DNA from: Thiobacillus sp.
GTDB lineage: Bacteria > Pseudomonadota > Gammaproteobacteria > Burkholderiales > Thiobacillaceae
Direction: 5' to 3'
Length of the DNA stretch: 46,431 bases
Assembly: GCA_030680405.1 (NCBI GenBank)
Contig: JAUXVT010000043.1
Coordinates: forward strand, 1-46,431
This document shows, piece by piece, positions 7,886 through 16,116 of the stretch. The position numbers and the translations under genes are program-made. Every line of letters starts with the position of its first letter. Position 1 is the stretch's first letter. The notes beneath the pieces were generated by a model, which had not been told where the DNA came from, searched no databases, and saw only the letters and a list, made by a program, of their open reading frames with translations.

Positions 7886-9490
7886 ATGCTCTGCTCCCCC
7901 GAAGAACTCCTGCAAAAAAACCAGGCATTGTCGAACACTTGGCAGCGTTATCAAGCGCTGCCGAGTTTTGACAGCTTCGTCGAGCTGGCGGTATCGATCA
8001 ACAGCTTCACCGAGTTCCTGATCGACAAGGGCATCACGGCCCTGCATCACGCCAGCCACCAGCTGGAGCAGGTGACACTGACGTTGTTCAACAAGGACGT
8101 GGCGCATCCGCTGCCGCAAGCTGCGCTGGACGACCTGAACGAACGCGTACTTGCGCTGGCGCGCATGGCGCATACCCATGCCACGGCCACCGCCGACCTG
8201 TCCGAGCGTCGCCATGACCCGCAACACCCCACCGCCCATGACATGCGGGTGGGCCAGTCCTGGCTGATCGGGCATGACCAGGCGGCCTGGGCTGACTTGC
8301 AGGCACAGCTGGGTTATTTCGGCATGGCCGCGCAGTTCAGCACCTGGGAACAGCCCTTGCCGGACAGCGCCGGCGCCGCCCCCCTGCTGCTGCTCGACAT
8401 GAGCAGCCTGCCCGAAGCCGAGTGGTGCAGCCGAATCCAGGCACTGCGGCAACGATTCGCGATGGGGCAACTGATCTGCCTCGGGGCGCGCTCCGATTTC
8501 GAGCAGCTGCAACAAGCACTGCGTGGCGGTTGTGATAGCTGCCTGCTGGAAGGCACGCCCTCGCATACCATCGTCGAGCACATCATGGAGCTGAACGAGC
8601 GCCATGATCAGGAAGCGTATCGCGTGCTTATCGTGGAAGATTCCAAGACGGCCAGCCACCTGATCCGTCGTACCCTGGAAGAAAACCAGATCGTCTCCGA
8701 GATCATCAACGACCCACGCCAGACGCTGATTGCGCTGCGGCAGTTCAATCCGGACCTGATCCTGATGGACATGTACATGCCGAACTGCACCGGCGTCGAG
8801 GCCGCGCGCATCATTCGTCAGCACAACGAATTCCTCAGCACCCCGATCGTCTACCTGTCGGGCGAAACCAACGTCGCCCTGCAGGTCGACGCCATGCGGC
8901 TGGGCGGCGACCATTTCCTCACCAAGCCGTTCAACCCGGTGTTCCTCAACGCGATCGTCAAGAGCAAGATCGAGCGCTACCGGGCACTGCGCCGCACCAT
9001 GTACCACGACAGCCTGACCGGCCTGCTCAACCATTCAAGCGGCAAGAACACACTGGATATGCTGCTGTCCAGCGTGGCGCAGGAGGGCGGCTTCCTGTCG
9101 GTGGTGATGATGGATATCGACCATTTCAAGCAGGTCAACGACACCTACGGCCATCCCGTCGGCGACCAGGTCATTCGCAGCCTGTCGTGGCTGCTCAAGC
9201 AGCGCCTGCGCAAGCAGGACATCATCTGTCGCTACGGCGGCGAGGAATTCCTCATCGGCCTGCCGCACACCGATGCCGAACACGCATTCACCATCATGGA
9301 TCGCATCCGCCAGGATTTCGCGCAAATCCGCCATCCCTATGGCGACAGCCATTTCTTCATCAGCGCCAGCGGCGGCATCGCCACTTACCCGCTTTATCAA
9401 ACCGGCGATGCACTGATCAAGGCTGCGGACGCAGCGCTCTACCAGGCCAAGCACGACGGCCGCAACCGCATTCACACTGACGAAGACTAA
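7886..9490 (+). CDS. Diguanylate cyclase with receiver domain (REC-like, REC, GGDEF)
   Basis: A 534-residue cytoplasmic signalling protein. The N-terminal part (about 1-125) is helical. Residues about 128-235 look like a degenerate receiver: WLIGHD, LLLLDMSS with an Asp near 171, and GGCDSCLLEGTP where the usual Lys-Pro is lost. A canonical receiver follows (YRVLIVEDSKTA near 245, ILMDMYMP with the phosphoacceptor Asp near 295, LTKPF near 351). The GGDEF domain carries DSLTGLLNH, DIDHFKQVND and the active motif GGEEF near 452-456, with an RKQD inhibitory I-site five residues before it. The enzyme should make c-di-GMP when phosphorylated. No partner kinase is adjacent. Confidence 0.9.
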   Translation: MLCSPEELLQKNQALSNTWQRYQALPSFDSFVELAVSINSFTEFLIDKGITALHHASHQLEQVTLTLFNKDVAHPLPQAALDDLNERVLALARMAHTHATATADLSERRHDPQHPTAHDMRVGQSWLIGHDQAAWADLQAQLGYFGMAAQFSTWEQPLPDSAGAAPLLLLDMSSLPEAEWCSRIQALRQRFAMGQLICLGARSDFEQLQQALRGGCDSCLLEGTPSHTIVEHIMELNERHDQEAYRVLIVEDSKTASHLIRRTLEENQIVSEIINDPRQTLIALRQFNPDLILMDMYMPNCTGVEAARIIRQHNEFLSTPIVYLSGETNVALQVDAMRLGGDHFLTKPFNPVFLNAIVKSKIERYRALRRTMYHDSLTGLLNHSSGKNTLDMLLSSVAQEGGFLSVVMMDIDHFKQVNDTYGHPVGDQVIRSLSWLLKQRLRKQDIICRYGGEEFLIGLPHTDAEHAFTIMDRIRQDFAQIRHPYGDSHFFISASGGIATYPLYQTGDALIKAADAALYQAKHDGRNRIHTDED

Positions 9491-9511
9491 GCGCGTCGGG
9501 CCGTCAGACAC

Positions 9512-10261
9512 TCAGCTCAGTATCAGCTTCAGACCGATCAATATCGTCACGATTTCAAACGCCCGCTTGATCCACAGGTTGCCTTTCCTGATCGCCAGGT
9601 GGCTGCCCAGATAGCCGCCGAGGATCGACCCGGCCAGCAGCGCCGGCATCCAGTCCCACGCCACCGTGCCGATCATGCCCAGCACCAGCGCGCCGGTGCC
9701 GTTCCACACCAGGCCGCACAGGATCAGCGTGTAGGCCACTGCGCGGGTGTAGTCGAGTCCGAAATAGCGGATCAGCCAGAGGGTGAGAAACAGCCCGGTG
9801 CCGCTGGTGATCGAGCCGTTGAGAAAGCCGACGACAAACAACCCCGCCATCCCGCCGATCAGCGCCGCGCCCTGCCGGTTTTTAGGCGCATGCTCCATGC
9901 CGAGCCTGGGCTTGAACACGGAATACAGCCCCAGGCCCAGCGTCAGAAAACCCAGCGACAGAGTGGCGATGCGCTCGGGAATCTGCAGGATCGTCACCGC
10001 GCCCAGCACCACGCCGGGCAGTCCCGCGCCCAGGATGATCAGCGAGAAGCGGCGTTCGAGATGCGATTCCTTCAGGTGCCTGAGCGTGGCGCCCAGCCCG
10101 AGCGCCACGCTGGCGACCTTGTGGGTGGCGAGCGCCACGCCGAACGGCAAGCCCAGAAAAATCAGAATGGGAAACTGGATCAGCCCTGCCCCGCCGCCCG
10201 ATAAGGCCGAAAAGAAGTTGGCCGCCAGCGAGGCGACGAACAGAACCAGCTGCTCGATCAC
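9512..10261 (-). CDS. TSUP family (TauE/SafE) sulfite/anion exporter-like protein
   Basis: A 249-residue permease with about eight membrane segments. Start is GTG 10261, because the open frame upstream is the shadow of the DUF190 gene. The family's two halves each begin with a conserved glycine-rich segment: FFSALSGGGAGLIQFPILIFLG near the N-terminus and FVVGFLNGSITSGTGLFLTLWLI in the middle. TATHKVASVALG-like residues (ATHKVASVALGLGAT) follow the first. Family members export sulfite, sulfoacetate or other organic anions; the substrate here is open. It follows the DUF190 gene by five bases and is probably the last gene of the crcB-DUF190-TSUP group. Confidence 0.85.
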   Translation of the reverse strand: MIEQLVLFVASLAANFFSALSGGGAGLIQFPILIFLGLPFGVALATHKVASVALGLGATLRHLKESHLERRFSLIILGAGLPGVVLGAVTILQIPERIATLSLGFLTLGLGLYSVFKPRLGMEHAPKNRQGAALIGGMAGLFVVGFLNGSITSGTGLFLTLWLIRYFGLDYTRAVAYTLILCGLVWNGTGALVLGMIGTVAWDWMPALLAGSILGGYLGSHLAIRKGNLWIKRAFEIVTILIGLKLILS

Positions 10262-10266
10262 GCTTA

Positions 10267-10578
10267 CTAAAGCGTGACGCCGATTTCGGCCGGCAGTCTG
10301 GCGTAAACCAGTTTCAGGCCCGCCTCGGCGATGGTCTTCAGCAACTGGTCGGCCATCGCCGCATCGACGAAAAACTCCACCACCACCGGCAGCTCGCCCG
10401 CGAGTTCGAAAAATCCCGCGTCGTGCCGGCCGTGGCGGCCAAACCCGGCCAGCGCGCGAAACGCCGAGCCGCCGCTGATGCCGAGCCCCTGCGCCACATC
10501 GAGCAGCCACTCGTAAGTCAGCTTGCCGTGATGGCGACTGGCTTCGGATACAAACACCTGCAAACAGACAGCACTCAT
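10267..10578 (-). CDS. DUF190 family protein
   Basis: A 103-residue soluble protein of DUF190, often encoded beside crcB. ATG 10578 overlaps the stop of crcB by ATGA and sets the start. Family features include [20 protein letters not shown], the glycine-rich [20 protein letters not shown], and a ferredoxin-like strand [12 protein letters not shown]. The fold resembles PII-like proteins, and a role in sensing or assisting the fluoride channel has been proposed by context only. Confidence 0.85.
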   Translation of the reverse strand: MSAVCLQVFVSEASRHHGKLTYEWLLDVAQGLGISGGSAFRALAGFGRHGRHDAGFFELAGELPVVVEFFVDAAMADQLLKTIAEAGLKLVYARLPAEIGVTL

Positions 10579-10949
10579 TTGAAAAGCCTCATCGAATAAA
10601 ACCCCAGCCCGGTGGCCAGGAAGGAGCCCGTCATGTGGGCAAAGGCAATCAGGCCGCCGGTCACCCACAGGCCGCGCATCAGCGCGGTGACGACTTCAGC
10701 AGAAAACGTGGAAAACGTGGTCAGACCGCCGAGCAGGCCGGTAATGAGAAACAACCGCGCTTCCGGCGGCACGCCGGGGTGCTCGGAAAACCAGGCGATG
10801 ACGAGGCCAATGAAATAGCCGCCGATCAGGTTGGCGGCCAGTGTGCCGAGCGGCATGGAGGGAAACATCGGGTTGAGCCACAGTCCCAGTCCCCAGCGCA
10901 ACCAAGCGCCGATGGCCGCGCCCAGGCCAATCGCGAGGAAGGCTGTCAT
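10575..10949 (-). CDS. crcB: Fluoride channel CrcB/FluC
   Basis: A 124-residue protein with four membrane helices that forms a dual-topology dimeric fluoride channel in the inner membrane. The signature [15 protein letters not shown] lies near residues 70-84, with the conserved Asn in [13 protein letters not shown] near 37-49 and a GAWLRWGLG motif at the N-terminus. Length is typical. It heads a leftward group with DUF190 and the TSUP permease. I looked for a fluoride riboswitch upstream (10950-11010) and saw no convincing one. Confidence 0.93.
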   Translation of the reverse strand: MTAFLAIGLGAAIGAWLRWGLGLWLNPMFPSMPLGTLAANLIGGYFIGLVIAWFSEHPGVPPEARLFLITGLLGGLTTFSTFSAEVVTALMRGLWVTGGLIAFAHMTGSFLATGLGFYSMRLFK

Positions 10950-11010
10950 GGCTGGTGTGAGTCGGCGGGGGTCATGCGCGGATTCTAGCCGAGCAGGCTG
11001 TAAGCGGCAC

Positions 11011-11469
11011 TTACATCGCGTCCTTGATGATGTCGGTGAGCAATTTTTCCAGCTCGACCAGTGTCTTCTTCAGCGCAGGATTCTTGGTGGCAGCCGGCTT
11101 GCGGAAAGCGAGGTATACCGTCTTGTCGTTGGGAATCGTGTAGACCACCACGCTGTACGGGCACATCACGATCGAGTGCGGGTCGGCTTCCATCATGTGG
11201 CGCGAAATGGTGGCACTGCAGAATTCGAACTGCTCGGAGTTTTCGTACACCTGCCGGGTCTCGCCGATATCTTTGCCGGTGCGCTCCAGCATCGCGGCGA
11301 TCTTGTTGGTGTTGGTGATTTTCAGGCCCTTGCCCTCGATCGCCATCTGGAGATTGTCGCGCACGTCCTGGTAGGCGCCCTGGGTCTTGAACAGAATGGT
11401 GTATTTTTCGGCGGCCTGCGCGGAAAAAGGCAGGCAAAGCAGCGCGCATACGGCGAGGAATTTTTTCAT
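11011..11469 (-). CDS. Secreted DUF302 domain protein
   Basis: A 152-residue protein with a Sec signal peptide ([19 protein letters not shown]). ATG 11469 is preferred over two in-frame ATGs just upstream because CGGATG sits at ribosome-binding distance and the signal peptide then starts MKK. The mature part has the DUF302 pattern: [21 protein letters not shown], a [14 protein letters not shown] strand, [20 protein letters not shown] with an MCPYSVVVY strand, and a predicted alpha/beta dimer fold. The periplasmic function is not known. It is divergent from the ModE-like gene. Confidence 0.8.
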   Translation of the reverse strand: MKKFLAVCALLCLPFSAQAAEKYTILFKTQGAYQDVRDNLQMAIEGKGLKITNTNKIAAMLERTGKDIGETRQVYENSEQFEFCSATISRHMMEADPHSIVMCPYSVVVYTIPNDKTVYLAFRKPAATKNPALKKTLVELEKLLTDIIKDAM

Positions 11470-11548
11470 GTCGGACATCCGTAATGGCAAACCCCGATTT
11501 TCAACCGCATGCAGATAAACGGCAAGGGTCGTTTGCTACACTCGCCGC

Positions 11549-11899
11549 ATGGCAACGCGACCCAAAACAGTGCAACTCAAGGCCGACGGCCGCTTCTGGT
11601 TGACGCTCGACGGCAGGAATTTCCTCGGCCGTGGCCGCGTCGAACTGCTGCATCGCATCCGCGAAACCGGCTCCATTTCAAAAGCCGCCAAGGCGATGAA
11701 GATGAGCTACAAGGCCGCGTGGGATGCGGTCGATTCGATGAACGGCGCGTGGCAGTCGCCGCTGGTGGAGAGCAGCCCCGCCGGCAGCCGCCTGACCGAC
11801 GATGCCGAACGCCTGATCGCGGCTTTCCACAAGGCAGAAGCGCGGCACGCAGCTTTCATGGAGAAACTGACGGATAGCCTGTCCGGACCAGTCTCTTGA
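11549..11899 (+). CDS. ModE-like HTH regulator (DNA-binding domain only)
   Basis: A 116-residue LysR-type winged-helix protein of the ModE N-terminal family. The recognition region is GSISKAAKAMKMSYKAAWDAVDSMN (about residues 37-61), and the wing follows with PLVESSPAGSRLTDDAERLI. E. coli ModE is about 260 residues with two C-terminal MOP domains that bind molybdate. These are absent here, so this protein either senses through a partner (such as a Mop protein) or does not sense molybdate directly. A sequence matching the ModE box lies between mobB and moaA at 23239-23262, about 11 kb away, and makes a role in molybdenum metabolism plausible. Confidence 0.85.
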   Translation: MATRPKTVQLKADGRFWLTLDGRNFLGRGRVELLHRIRETGSISKAAKAMKMSYKAAWDAVDSMNGAWQSPLVESSPAGSRLTDDAERLIAAFHKAEARHAAFMEKLTDSLSGPVS

Positions 11900-11950
11900 A
11901 CGCTTTACCGACAAGGGTCCGTGTCAAACTCTTTTGACAGGAAAGCCCCC

Positions 11951-13315
11951 TCATTTACCCGGTTCTTCACCCCGTCGTGCCTTGAGCTTGCGCCACAATG
12001 AAGCGCGGTTGATGCCAAGAATCTGCGCCGCCACCGTCTGGTTGCCCTTCACCTCCTCAAGCACACGGCTGATGTAGGTGTGCTCCTGCTCCTCCAGGGT
12101 GGGCAGGCGACCCGCGATCTTGCGAAAGCTGAATCCCCCCGCTTTCCGGAACGACTCAGGCAGGTGCGCCACCTCGATGACATCGCCTTGCGCCATGGCA
12201 GTGCCGCGCTCGATCAAATTTTCCAGCTCGCGCACATTGCCGGGGAAGGGATAATCCATGAGCACCGCCAGCACCTCATCTGAAATACGCGTCACCGGCT
12301 TCTTCATCCGGCTCGCATACTTGAGCAGGAAATGCCGCGCGAGCAGCGGAATATCGCCCTTGCGCCGTGACAGGGGCGGGATGTGCAGATTCACCACGTT
12401 CAGCCGAAAGTAGAGATCTTCGCGGAAACTGCCATTCTTCACTGCCTCGGTCACATCTCGATTGGTGGCCGCCAGCACCCGGACGTCGCACTTCACCGGT
12501 CGCGTTCCACCGACCCGCAGCACCTCTTTTTCCTGCAGCACCCGCAATAGTTTGACCTGCATCGACGGCGCCATTTCAGTCACTTCGTCGAGAAACAGCG
12601 TGCCACCCGAACTCACCTCGATCAGTCCCCTCTTCAGCGCAGTCGCGCCGGTGAACGCGCCTTTTTCATGGCCGAACAATTCATTGGTCAGCAGTTGTTC
12701 GCTGAATGCGCCGCAGTTGATCGCGGTGTAGGGTCCATCGGCCCGGTTGCTCTGCCTGTGCAGGTATTTGGCAAACAGTTCCTTGCCGGTGCCACTCTCG
12801 CCCGTGATGAGCACGCTGCAGTCGGTGGGCGCGATCTGGCGCGCCATGTCCAGCAGCCGTTGCATCCCGTTGTCCTGGGTGACGATGCCGTCGCCGTCCC
12901 GGTAACGCTCGACTTCACGGCGCAATTCGTCGTTCTCGCGGCGCAGGCCGACTTTCGCCAGCGCCTCGGCCACCACCTTGCGCACCTCGTCGAGGCGGAA
13001 CGGCTTGGCGATGTAGTAGAACGCGCCATGCTTCAGCGCCTGCACGGCGGATTCCGCCGTCGCATAACCGGTGATGAAAATGACTTCCGCCTCCGGCTGC
13101 AATTCACGGCTTTTCTTCAGCACGTCCATGCCGTCCACGCCCTCCATGCGCAGGTCGGTGAGGACCACATCGAAAGCGTGTTTCTCCAGCCACTTCACCG
13201 CATCGGCGCCGCTTCGGCTGGCAGTGACCTGGTAGCCCTCCTTCTCCATCACGTGCTGGAGATTGCGCAGGGCAATCTCCTCGTCGTCCACGATCAGCAG
13301 CCTTGCTTCCATCAT
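11951..13315 (-). CDS. Sigma-54-dependent NtrC-type response regulator
   Basis: A 454-residue regulator. The receiver domain carries VDDEE (9-13), phosphoacceptor Asp54 in VVLTDLRM, and Lys104. The AAA+ domain has Walker A GESGTGKE (172-179), the sigma-54 contact loop GAFTGA (219-224) and GTLFLDEV as Walker B. The C-terminal Fis-type HTH is NQTVAAQILGINRASLWRKL. All key residues are present, so it should be a functional activator. ATG 13315 overlaps the kinase stop (TGATG) behind GGGAG. It is co-transcribed with the kinase, and the sigma-54 promoter at 15032-15047 is the obvious local target. Confidence 0.93.
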   Translation of the reverse strand: MMEARLLIVDDEEIALRNLQHVMEKEGYQVTASRSGADAVKWLEKHAFDVVLTDLRMEGVDGMDVLKKSRELQPEAEVIFITGYATAESAVQALKHGAFYYIAKPFRLDEVRKVVAEALAKVGLRRENDELRREVERYRDGDGIVTQDNGMQRLLDMARQIAPTDCSVLITGESGTGKELFAKYLHRQSNRADGPYTAINCGAFSEQLLTNELFGHEKGAFTGATALKRGLIEVSSGGTLFLDEVTEMAPSMQVKLLRVLQEKEVLRVGGTRPVKCDVRVLAATNRDVTEAVKNGSFREDLYFRLNVVNLHIPPLSRRKGDIPLLARHFLLKYASRMKKPVTRISDEVLAVLMDYPFPGNVRELENLIERGTAMAQGDVIEVAHLPESFRKAGGFSFRKIAGRLPTLEEQEHTYISRVLEEVKGNQTVAAQILGINRASLWRKLKARRGEEPGK

Positions 13316-14817
13316 CACGCTCCCGTTTCCGTTACTGGCAGAGCGTTGTCCCGCGGCAACCGGATCCGGAAGGTCGCTCCGTGCCCCGGCGTGCTCAGCA
13401 CGGCAATGCATCCGCCGTGTTCGTCGACGATTTCGTAGACCACGAACAGTCCCAGCCCCATGCCGTGCCCGACCTCCTTGGTGGTGAAGAACGGATCGAA
13501 AATGCGTGGCAGAATCTCCGGCGCGATACCCGGCCCGTTATCGGCAACGCTGATTTCCACCATCTCCCCCTCGGTTTCACAGCCCGCCCCCAGGGCAGTG
13601 CCCTCGGGCGGCCCGTTTACGCGCAGGGCCTGGGCGGAAATCACGATCTGGCCGCCCGGACCCACCCCTTCCAGGGCATTGCGGATCAGATTCACGAACA
13701 CCTGCTGCAGACGCTGGGCATCGGCCGGCACGCTCAGATCCTCCGGGATGGACAGCTTCACCACCGACTTGGCCGACACTTCGCCGCGCACGAAGCCGAC
13801 CGTCTGCGCCACCAGCGGCCTCAGCAGCACGGCTTCCTTCCTGAATGCCCTTTCGCGGGAAAAATCCAGCAGCGAGCGGACGATGTTGCGCGCCCGCCCG
13901 GTCTGCTGATCGATCTGCTCCAGGTACATCTTCTGCGTCGCCGCATCGCACTCGCCGACCTCCTCCTGCAGGATCTGGCACGAGGTCGAGATATTCGACA
14001 GCGGGTTGTTCAACTCATGGGCCACGCCTGAGAGCATGGTGCCGAGGGAGGCCAGACGCTCCGATCGCATCAGGGATTTTTGCCGCAGGTCCAGTTCCTT
14101 CAGCATGTGGTTGAAGGCCGCGATGATGGACAGGATTTCGCGATCGTTCGATGGCGCGGACAGCGTTTCGCGCCGGTGGGTGGAGATGGCCGCCACACTG
14201 GACTCCATCTCTTTCAGCGGCCTCACCACCCGTTGCGACAGCGCACGACCGATCACAACGATCAGCAATGCCATGCACAGAATGACGCCCAGCAGCAGCG
14301 TTCGGAAAGAAGCCAGGGTCGTCTGAATCTGGCGCCGCTCCGACCCTGCCATATCTTCGGCGATGGCAACCAATTCCTGCCCAAGCATGCGAACGTGCGG
14401 CTCGATCGATTCGATCGGGCGCCGGTCGGTGGATGCAGCAAAAGCCGACATCTGGCGCTGATAACTGTTGAGGAGCGTACGCAATTCAGCCAGGCGCGCC
14501 TGGGTGGCGATGGCCGAAAAATCTGCCCGGTTGGCGGTCAGCATATCCTGGGCGAGCGTGATGTAGCGACCGTTTTCCTCAAGATCGGCAGCCTGATGGT
14601 GCAGGAAATAGTTACGCTCAAAGCGGCGTATCTCCAGCACTGTATTGAACAGATCGGTGGCGCGCTGCCCCAGAACCACCCGCGCTTCCAACGTTCGCAG
14701 TTCACCCACGAAAAACAATGACGCCACCAGAATGATCGCTGCCACCGCGTAATAGCCGAGGGTAATTTTTCCCCGCAGGGAATGGCGCAGCAAAGCGCCT
14801 TTAATAGCGGGCACCAC
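13315..14817 (-). CDS. Membrane sensor histidine kinase
   Basis: A 500-residue kinase starting at GTG 14817 (a second GTG at 14814 is equally possible) behind GGAGGA. It has two membrane segments (about 18-38 and 173-193) that enclose a helical periplasmic sensor of about 135 residues containing RRFERNYFLHHQAADLEEN. A HAMP linker follows (VVRPLKEMESSVAAIS). The dimerisation motif GVAHELNNPLSNI carries the phosphorylated His near 267. N, G1 and G2 boxes are clear: NLIRNALEG, VADNGPGIAPE, GHGMGLGLFVVYEIV. Kinases with this HELNNPLSNI motif belong to the NtrB-like group. It pairs with the downstream regulator. The signal is unknown. Confidence 0.92.
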   Translation of the reverse strand: MVPAIKGALLRHSLRGKITLGYYAVAAIILVASLFFVGELRTLEARVVLGQRATDLFNTVLEIRRFERNYFLHHQAADLEENGRYITLAQDMLTANRADFSAIATQARLAELRTLLNSYQRQMSAFAASTDRRPIESIEPHVRMLGQELVAIAEDMAGSERRQIQTTLASFRTLLLGVILCMALLIVVIGRALSQRVVRPLKEMESSVAAISTHRRETLSAPSNDREILSIIAAFNHMLKELDLRQKSLMRSERLASLGTMLSGVAHELNNPLSNISTSCQILQEEVGECDAATQKMYLEQIDQQTGRARNIVRSLLDFSRERAFRKEAVLLRPLVAQTVGFVRGEVSAKSVVKLSIPEDLSVPADAQRLQQVFVNLIRNALEGVGPGGQIVISAQALRVNGPPEGTALGAGCETEGEMVEISVADNGPGIAPEILPRIFDPFFTTKEVGHGMGLGLFVVYEIVDEHGGCIAVLSTPGHGATFRIRLPRDNALPVTETGA

Positions 14818-14828
14818 AGATTCCTCCG

Positions 14829-14877
14829 CCGCATCAATTCGCTCAGTATAGTCGCATATTGCAACGCATTGATGCGG
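14829..14877. promoter_or_regulatory. 10-bp inverted repeat, likely activator site
   Basis: CCGCATCAAT (14829-14838) and ATTGATGCGG (14868-14877) are perfect inverted copies with 29 bases between, so their centres are about 39 bp (near four helical turns) apart. A partial third copy, CGCATCGG, is at 14961-14968. The site lies about 155 bp upstream of the sigma-54 promoter and directly upstream of the kinase gene. This is a usual position for NtrC-type enhancer binding and for autoregulation. The assignment to the neighbouring regulator is inference. Confidence 0.5.
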
Positions 14878-15031
14878 AATAAACGCGACCGGGAGTTCAT
14901 TGTTTTAACTATTGTTTACATGGGCTTATCAAGCAATACCAGGGAACAGTAGTTGCATTACGCATCGGCATAAAATTAGTAGCGGGGCTTACGAAACAGA
15001 AATGTTATGTATAAACAAAGAGTTACGTATT

Positions 15032-15047
15032 TGGCACACAAACTGCA
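15032..15047 (+). promoter_or_regulatory. Sigma-54 (-24/-12) promoter
   Basis: TGGCACACAAACTGCA matches the sigma-54 consensus TGGCAC-N5-TTGCA at all invariant positions: GG at 15033-15034 and GC at 15045-15046 with the required 10 bases between them; the only change in the second box is CTGCA for TTGCA. Transcription would start near 15058, 29 bases before the ATG at 15087. The rest of the 14818-15086 gap is AT-rich and contains the inverted repeat at 14829-14877. Confidence 0.8.
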
Positions 15048-15086
15048 TATGTAAGTTCATCCCAACCACCATGATTGAGCAAACAA

Positions 15087-15296
15087 ATGGACGCAACGAC
15101 CAAGACCGCTAAAAGGATTCTTAACGCCCTGGCCTTCTCCAACGTCAACAATCTAGGCGAATTCCGCGCATTGCTGCAACAGATCGACGAGTCGGGTGAC
15201 CCGGCTTATAAACCGGATTCCCACGATGCGACGCCCCCAGCGTCCGGCAATTCCCCTGTCACTCCGTACCTGCATCACATCCAGGGGGCACTGTAA
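15087..15296 (+). CDS. Small hypothetical protein (69 aa)
   Basis: I do not recognise this protein. From ATG 15087 it has 69 residues; an in-frame TTG at 15075 would add four. The N-terminal half (TKTAKRILNALAFSNVNNLGEFRALLQQID) looks like amphipathic helices, and the C-terminal half is Pro/Ser rich and disordered. No membrane segment or signal peptide is visible. It is the first gene after the sigma-54 promoter and ends three bases before the DUF599 gene, so the two are almost certainly one transcript and probably work together. Confidence 0.6.
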   Translation: MDATTKTAKRILNALAFSNVNNLGEFRALLQQIDESGDPAYKPDSHDATPPASGNSPVTPYLHHIQGAL

Positions 15297-15299
15297 AAA

Positions 15300-16058
15300 A
15301 TGGGCTCGTTTGCCTACGTTGAAACCGATTTCGTGGCGTTCGTCATCAGCGCCGCCACCGTCGCCGCTTATTACGGTTTCCTCAACTTCAAGGTACGCGA
15401 CAACCCCACCTACACTATCCACGGCGTGAACGCCCTGGCGCGCACCCTCTGGGTGGAAAACATCATGCGCAATAACAACAAGGATGTGATGGCGGTGCAG
15501 ACCTTGCGCAATTTCCTCATGGGCTCATCGCTGATGGCTTCCACTGCCGCGCTGCTCATCATCGGCACCCTGACCCTTTCCGGTCAGGCGGAAAACATTG
15601 CGCAAAACTGGCACGCACTGAGCTTCAAAGGATCGTTTGCCACCGAACTGTGGATCGTCAAGGTGATGTTTCTGCTGCTGGATTTCATCGTGGCCTTCTT
15701 CGCCTTTACCATGTCGGTGCGCCTGACCAACCATGTCGTATTCATGGTGAACGTGCCGGAGCACGATGCCCACCATAACCTGTCGCCCAAAGCGGTTGCG
15801 CGGCGGTTGCACCGGGCAGGCAGCATGTTCGCGATCGGCATGCGCGCCTTCTTTTTTGCCGTGCCGCTGGTGTTCTGGCTGTTCGGACCGTATTTCCTGC
15901 TGATATCGTCGATCTTCCTGGTCCTCGCCCTCTACCGGCTCGACCGAAGCGAACCGGAAGAAACGCTTGAAACCGAAACCAGGCCAGCCGTTCTATCGAA
16001 CAATATGCCGGCCGTTGCCACACAGGTCTTTCCCATCCAGGCGAAGTACGCCAAATAA
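15300..16058 (+). CDS. DUF599 family membrane protein
   Basis: A 252-residue integral membrane protein of DUF599. Four main membrane segments are visible: DFVAFVISAATVAAYYGFL near the N-terminus, MGSSLMASTAALLIIGTLTL (about 75-94), VMFLLLDFIVAFFAFTMSV (about 121-139) and the AFFFAVPLVFWLFGPYFLLISSIFLVLAL pair (about 183-212). The family marker between the first two is WVENIMRNNNKDVMAVQTLRNFLMG. The cytoplasmic tail of about 40 residues is acidic then variable. No biochemical function is established for the family. Its place behind a sigma-54 promoter and a dedicated-looking two-component system suggests that it is induced by a specific signal. Confidence 0.85.
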   Translation: MGSFAYVETDFVAFVISAATVAAYYGFLNFKVRDNPTYTIHGVNALARTLWVENIMRNNNKDVMAVQTLRNFLMGSSLMASTAALLIIGTLTLSGQAENIAQNWHALSFKGSFATELWIVKVMFLLLDFIVAFFAFTMSVRLTNHVVFMVNVPEHDAHHNLSPKAVARRLHRAGSMFAIGMRAFFFAVPLVFWLFGPYFLLISSIFLVLALYRLDRSEPEETLETETRPAVLSNNMPAVATQVFPIQAKYAK

Positions 16059-16071
16059 GCACTGTGCCGGC

Positions 16072-16097
16072 GGTGGGCAGGCCCCTGATTGCCCGCC
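16072..16097. terminator. Possible bidirectional stem-loop terminator
   Basis: GGTGGGCA (16072-16079) pairs with TGCCCGCC (16090-16097) with one wobble. It lies between the convergent DUF599 and rlhA genes. There is no T-run, so confidence is low. Confidence 0.35.
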
Positions 16098-16116
16098 CTA
16101 ACCTGAACCCGGTGAA

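Noticed and set aside
10950..11010. Fluoride riboswitch before crcB
   Set aside because: The gap is short and shows none of the conserved crcB-motif segments.
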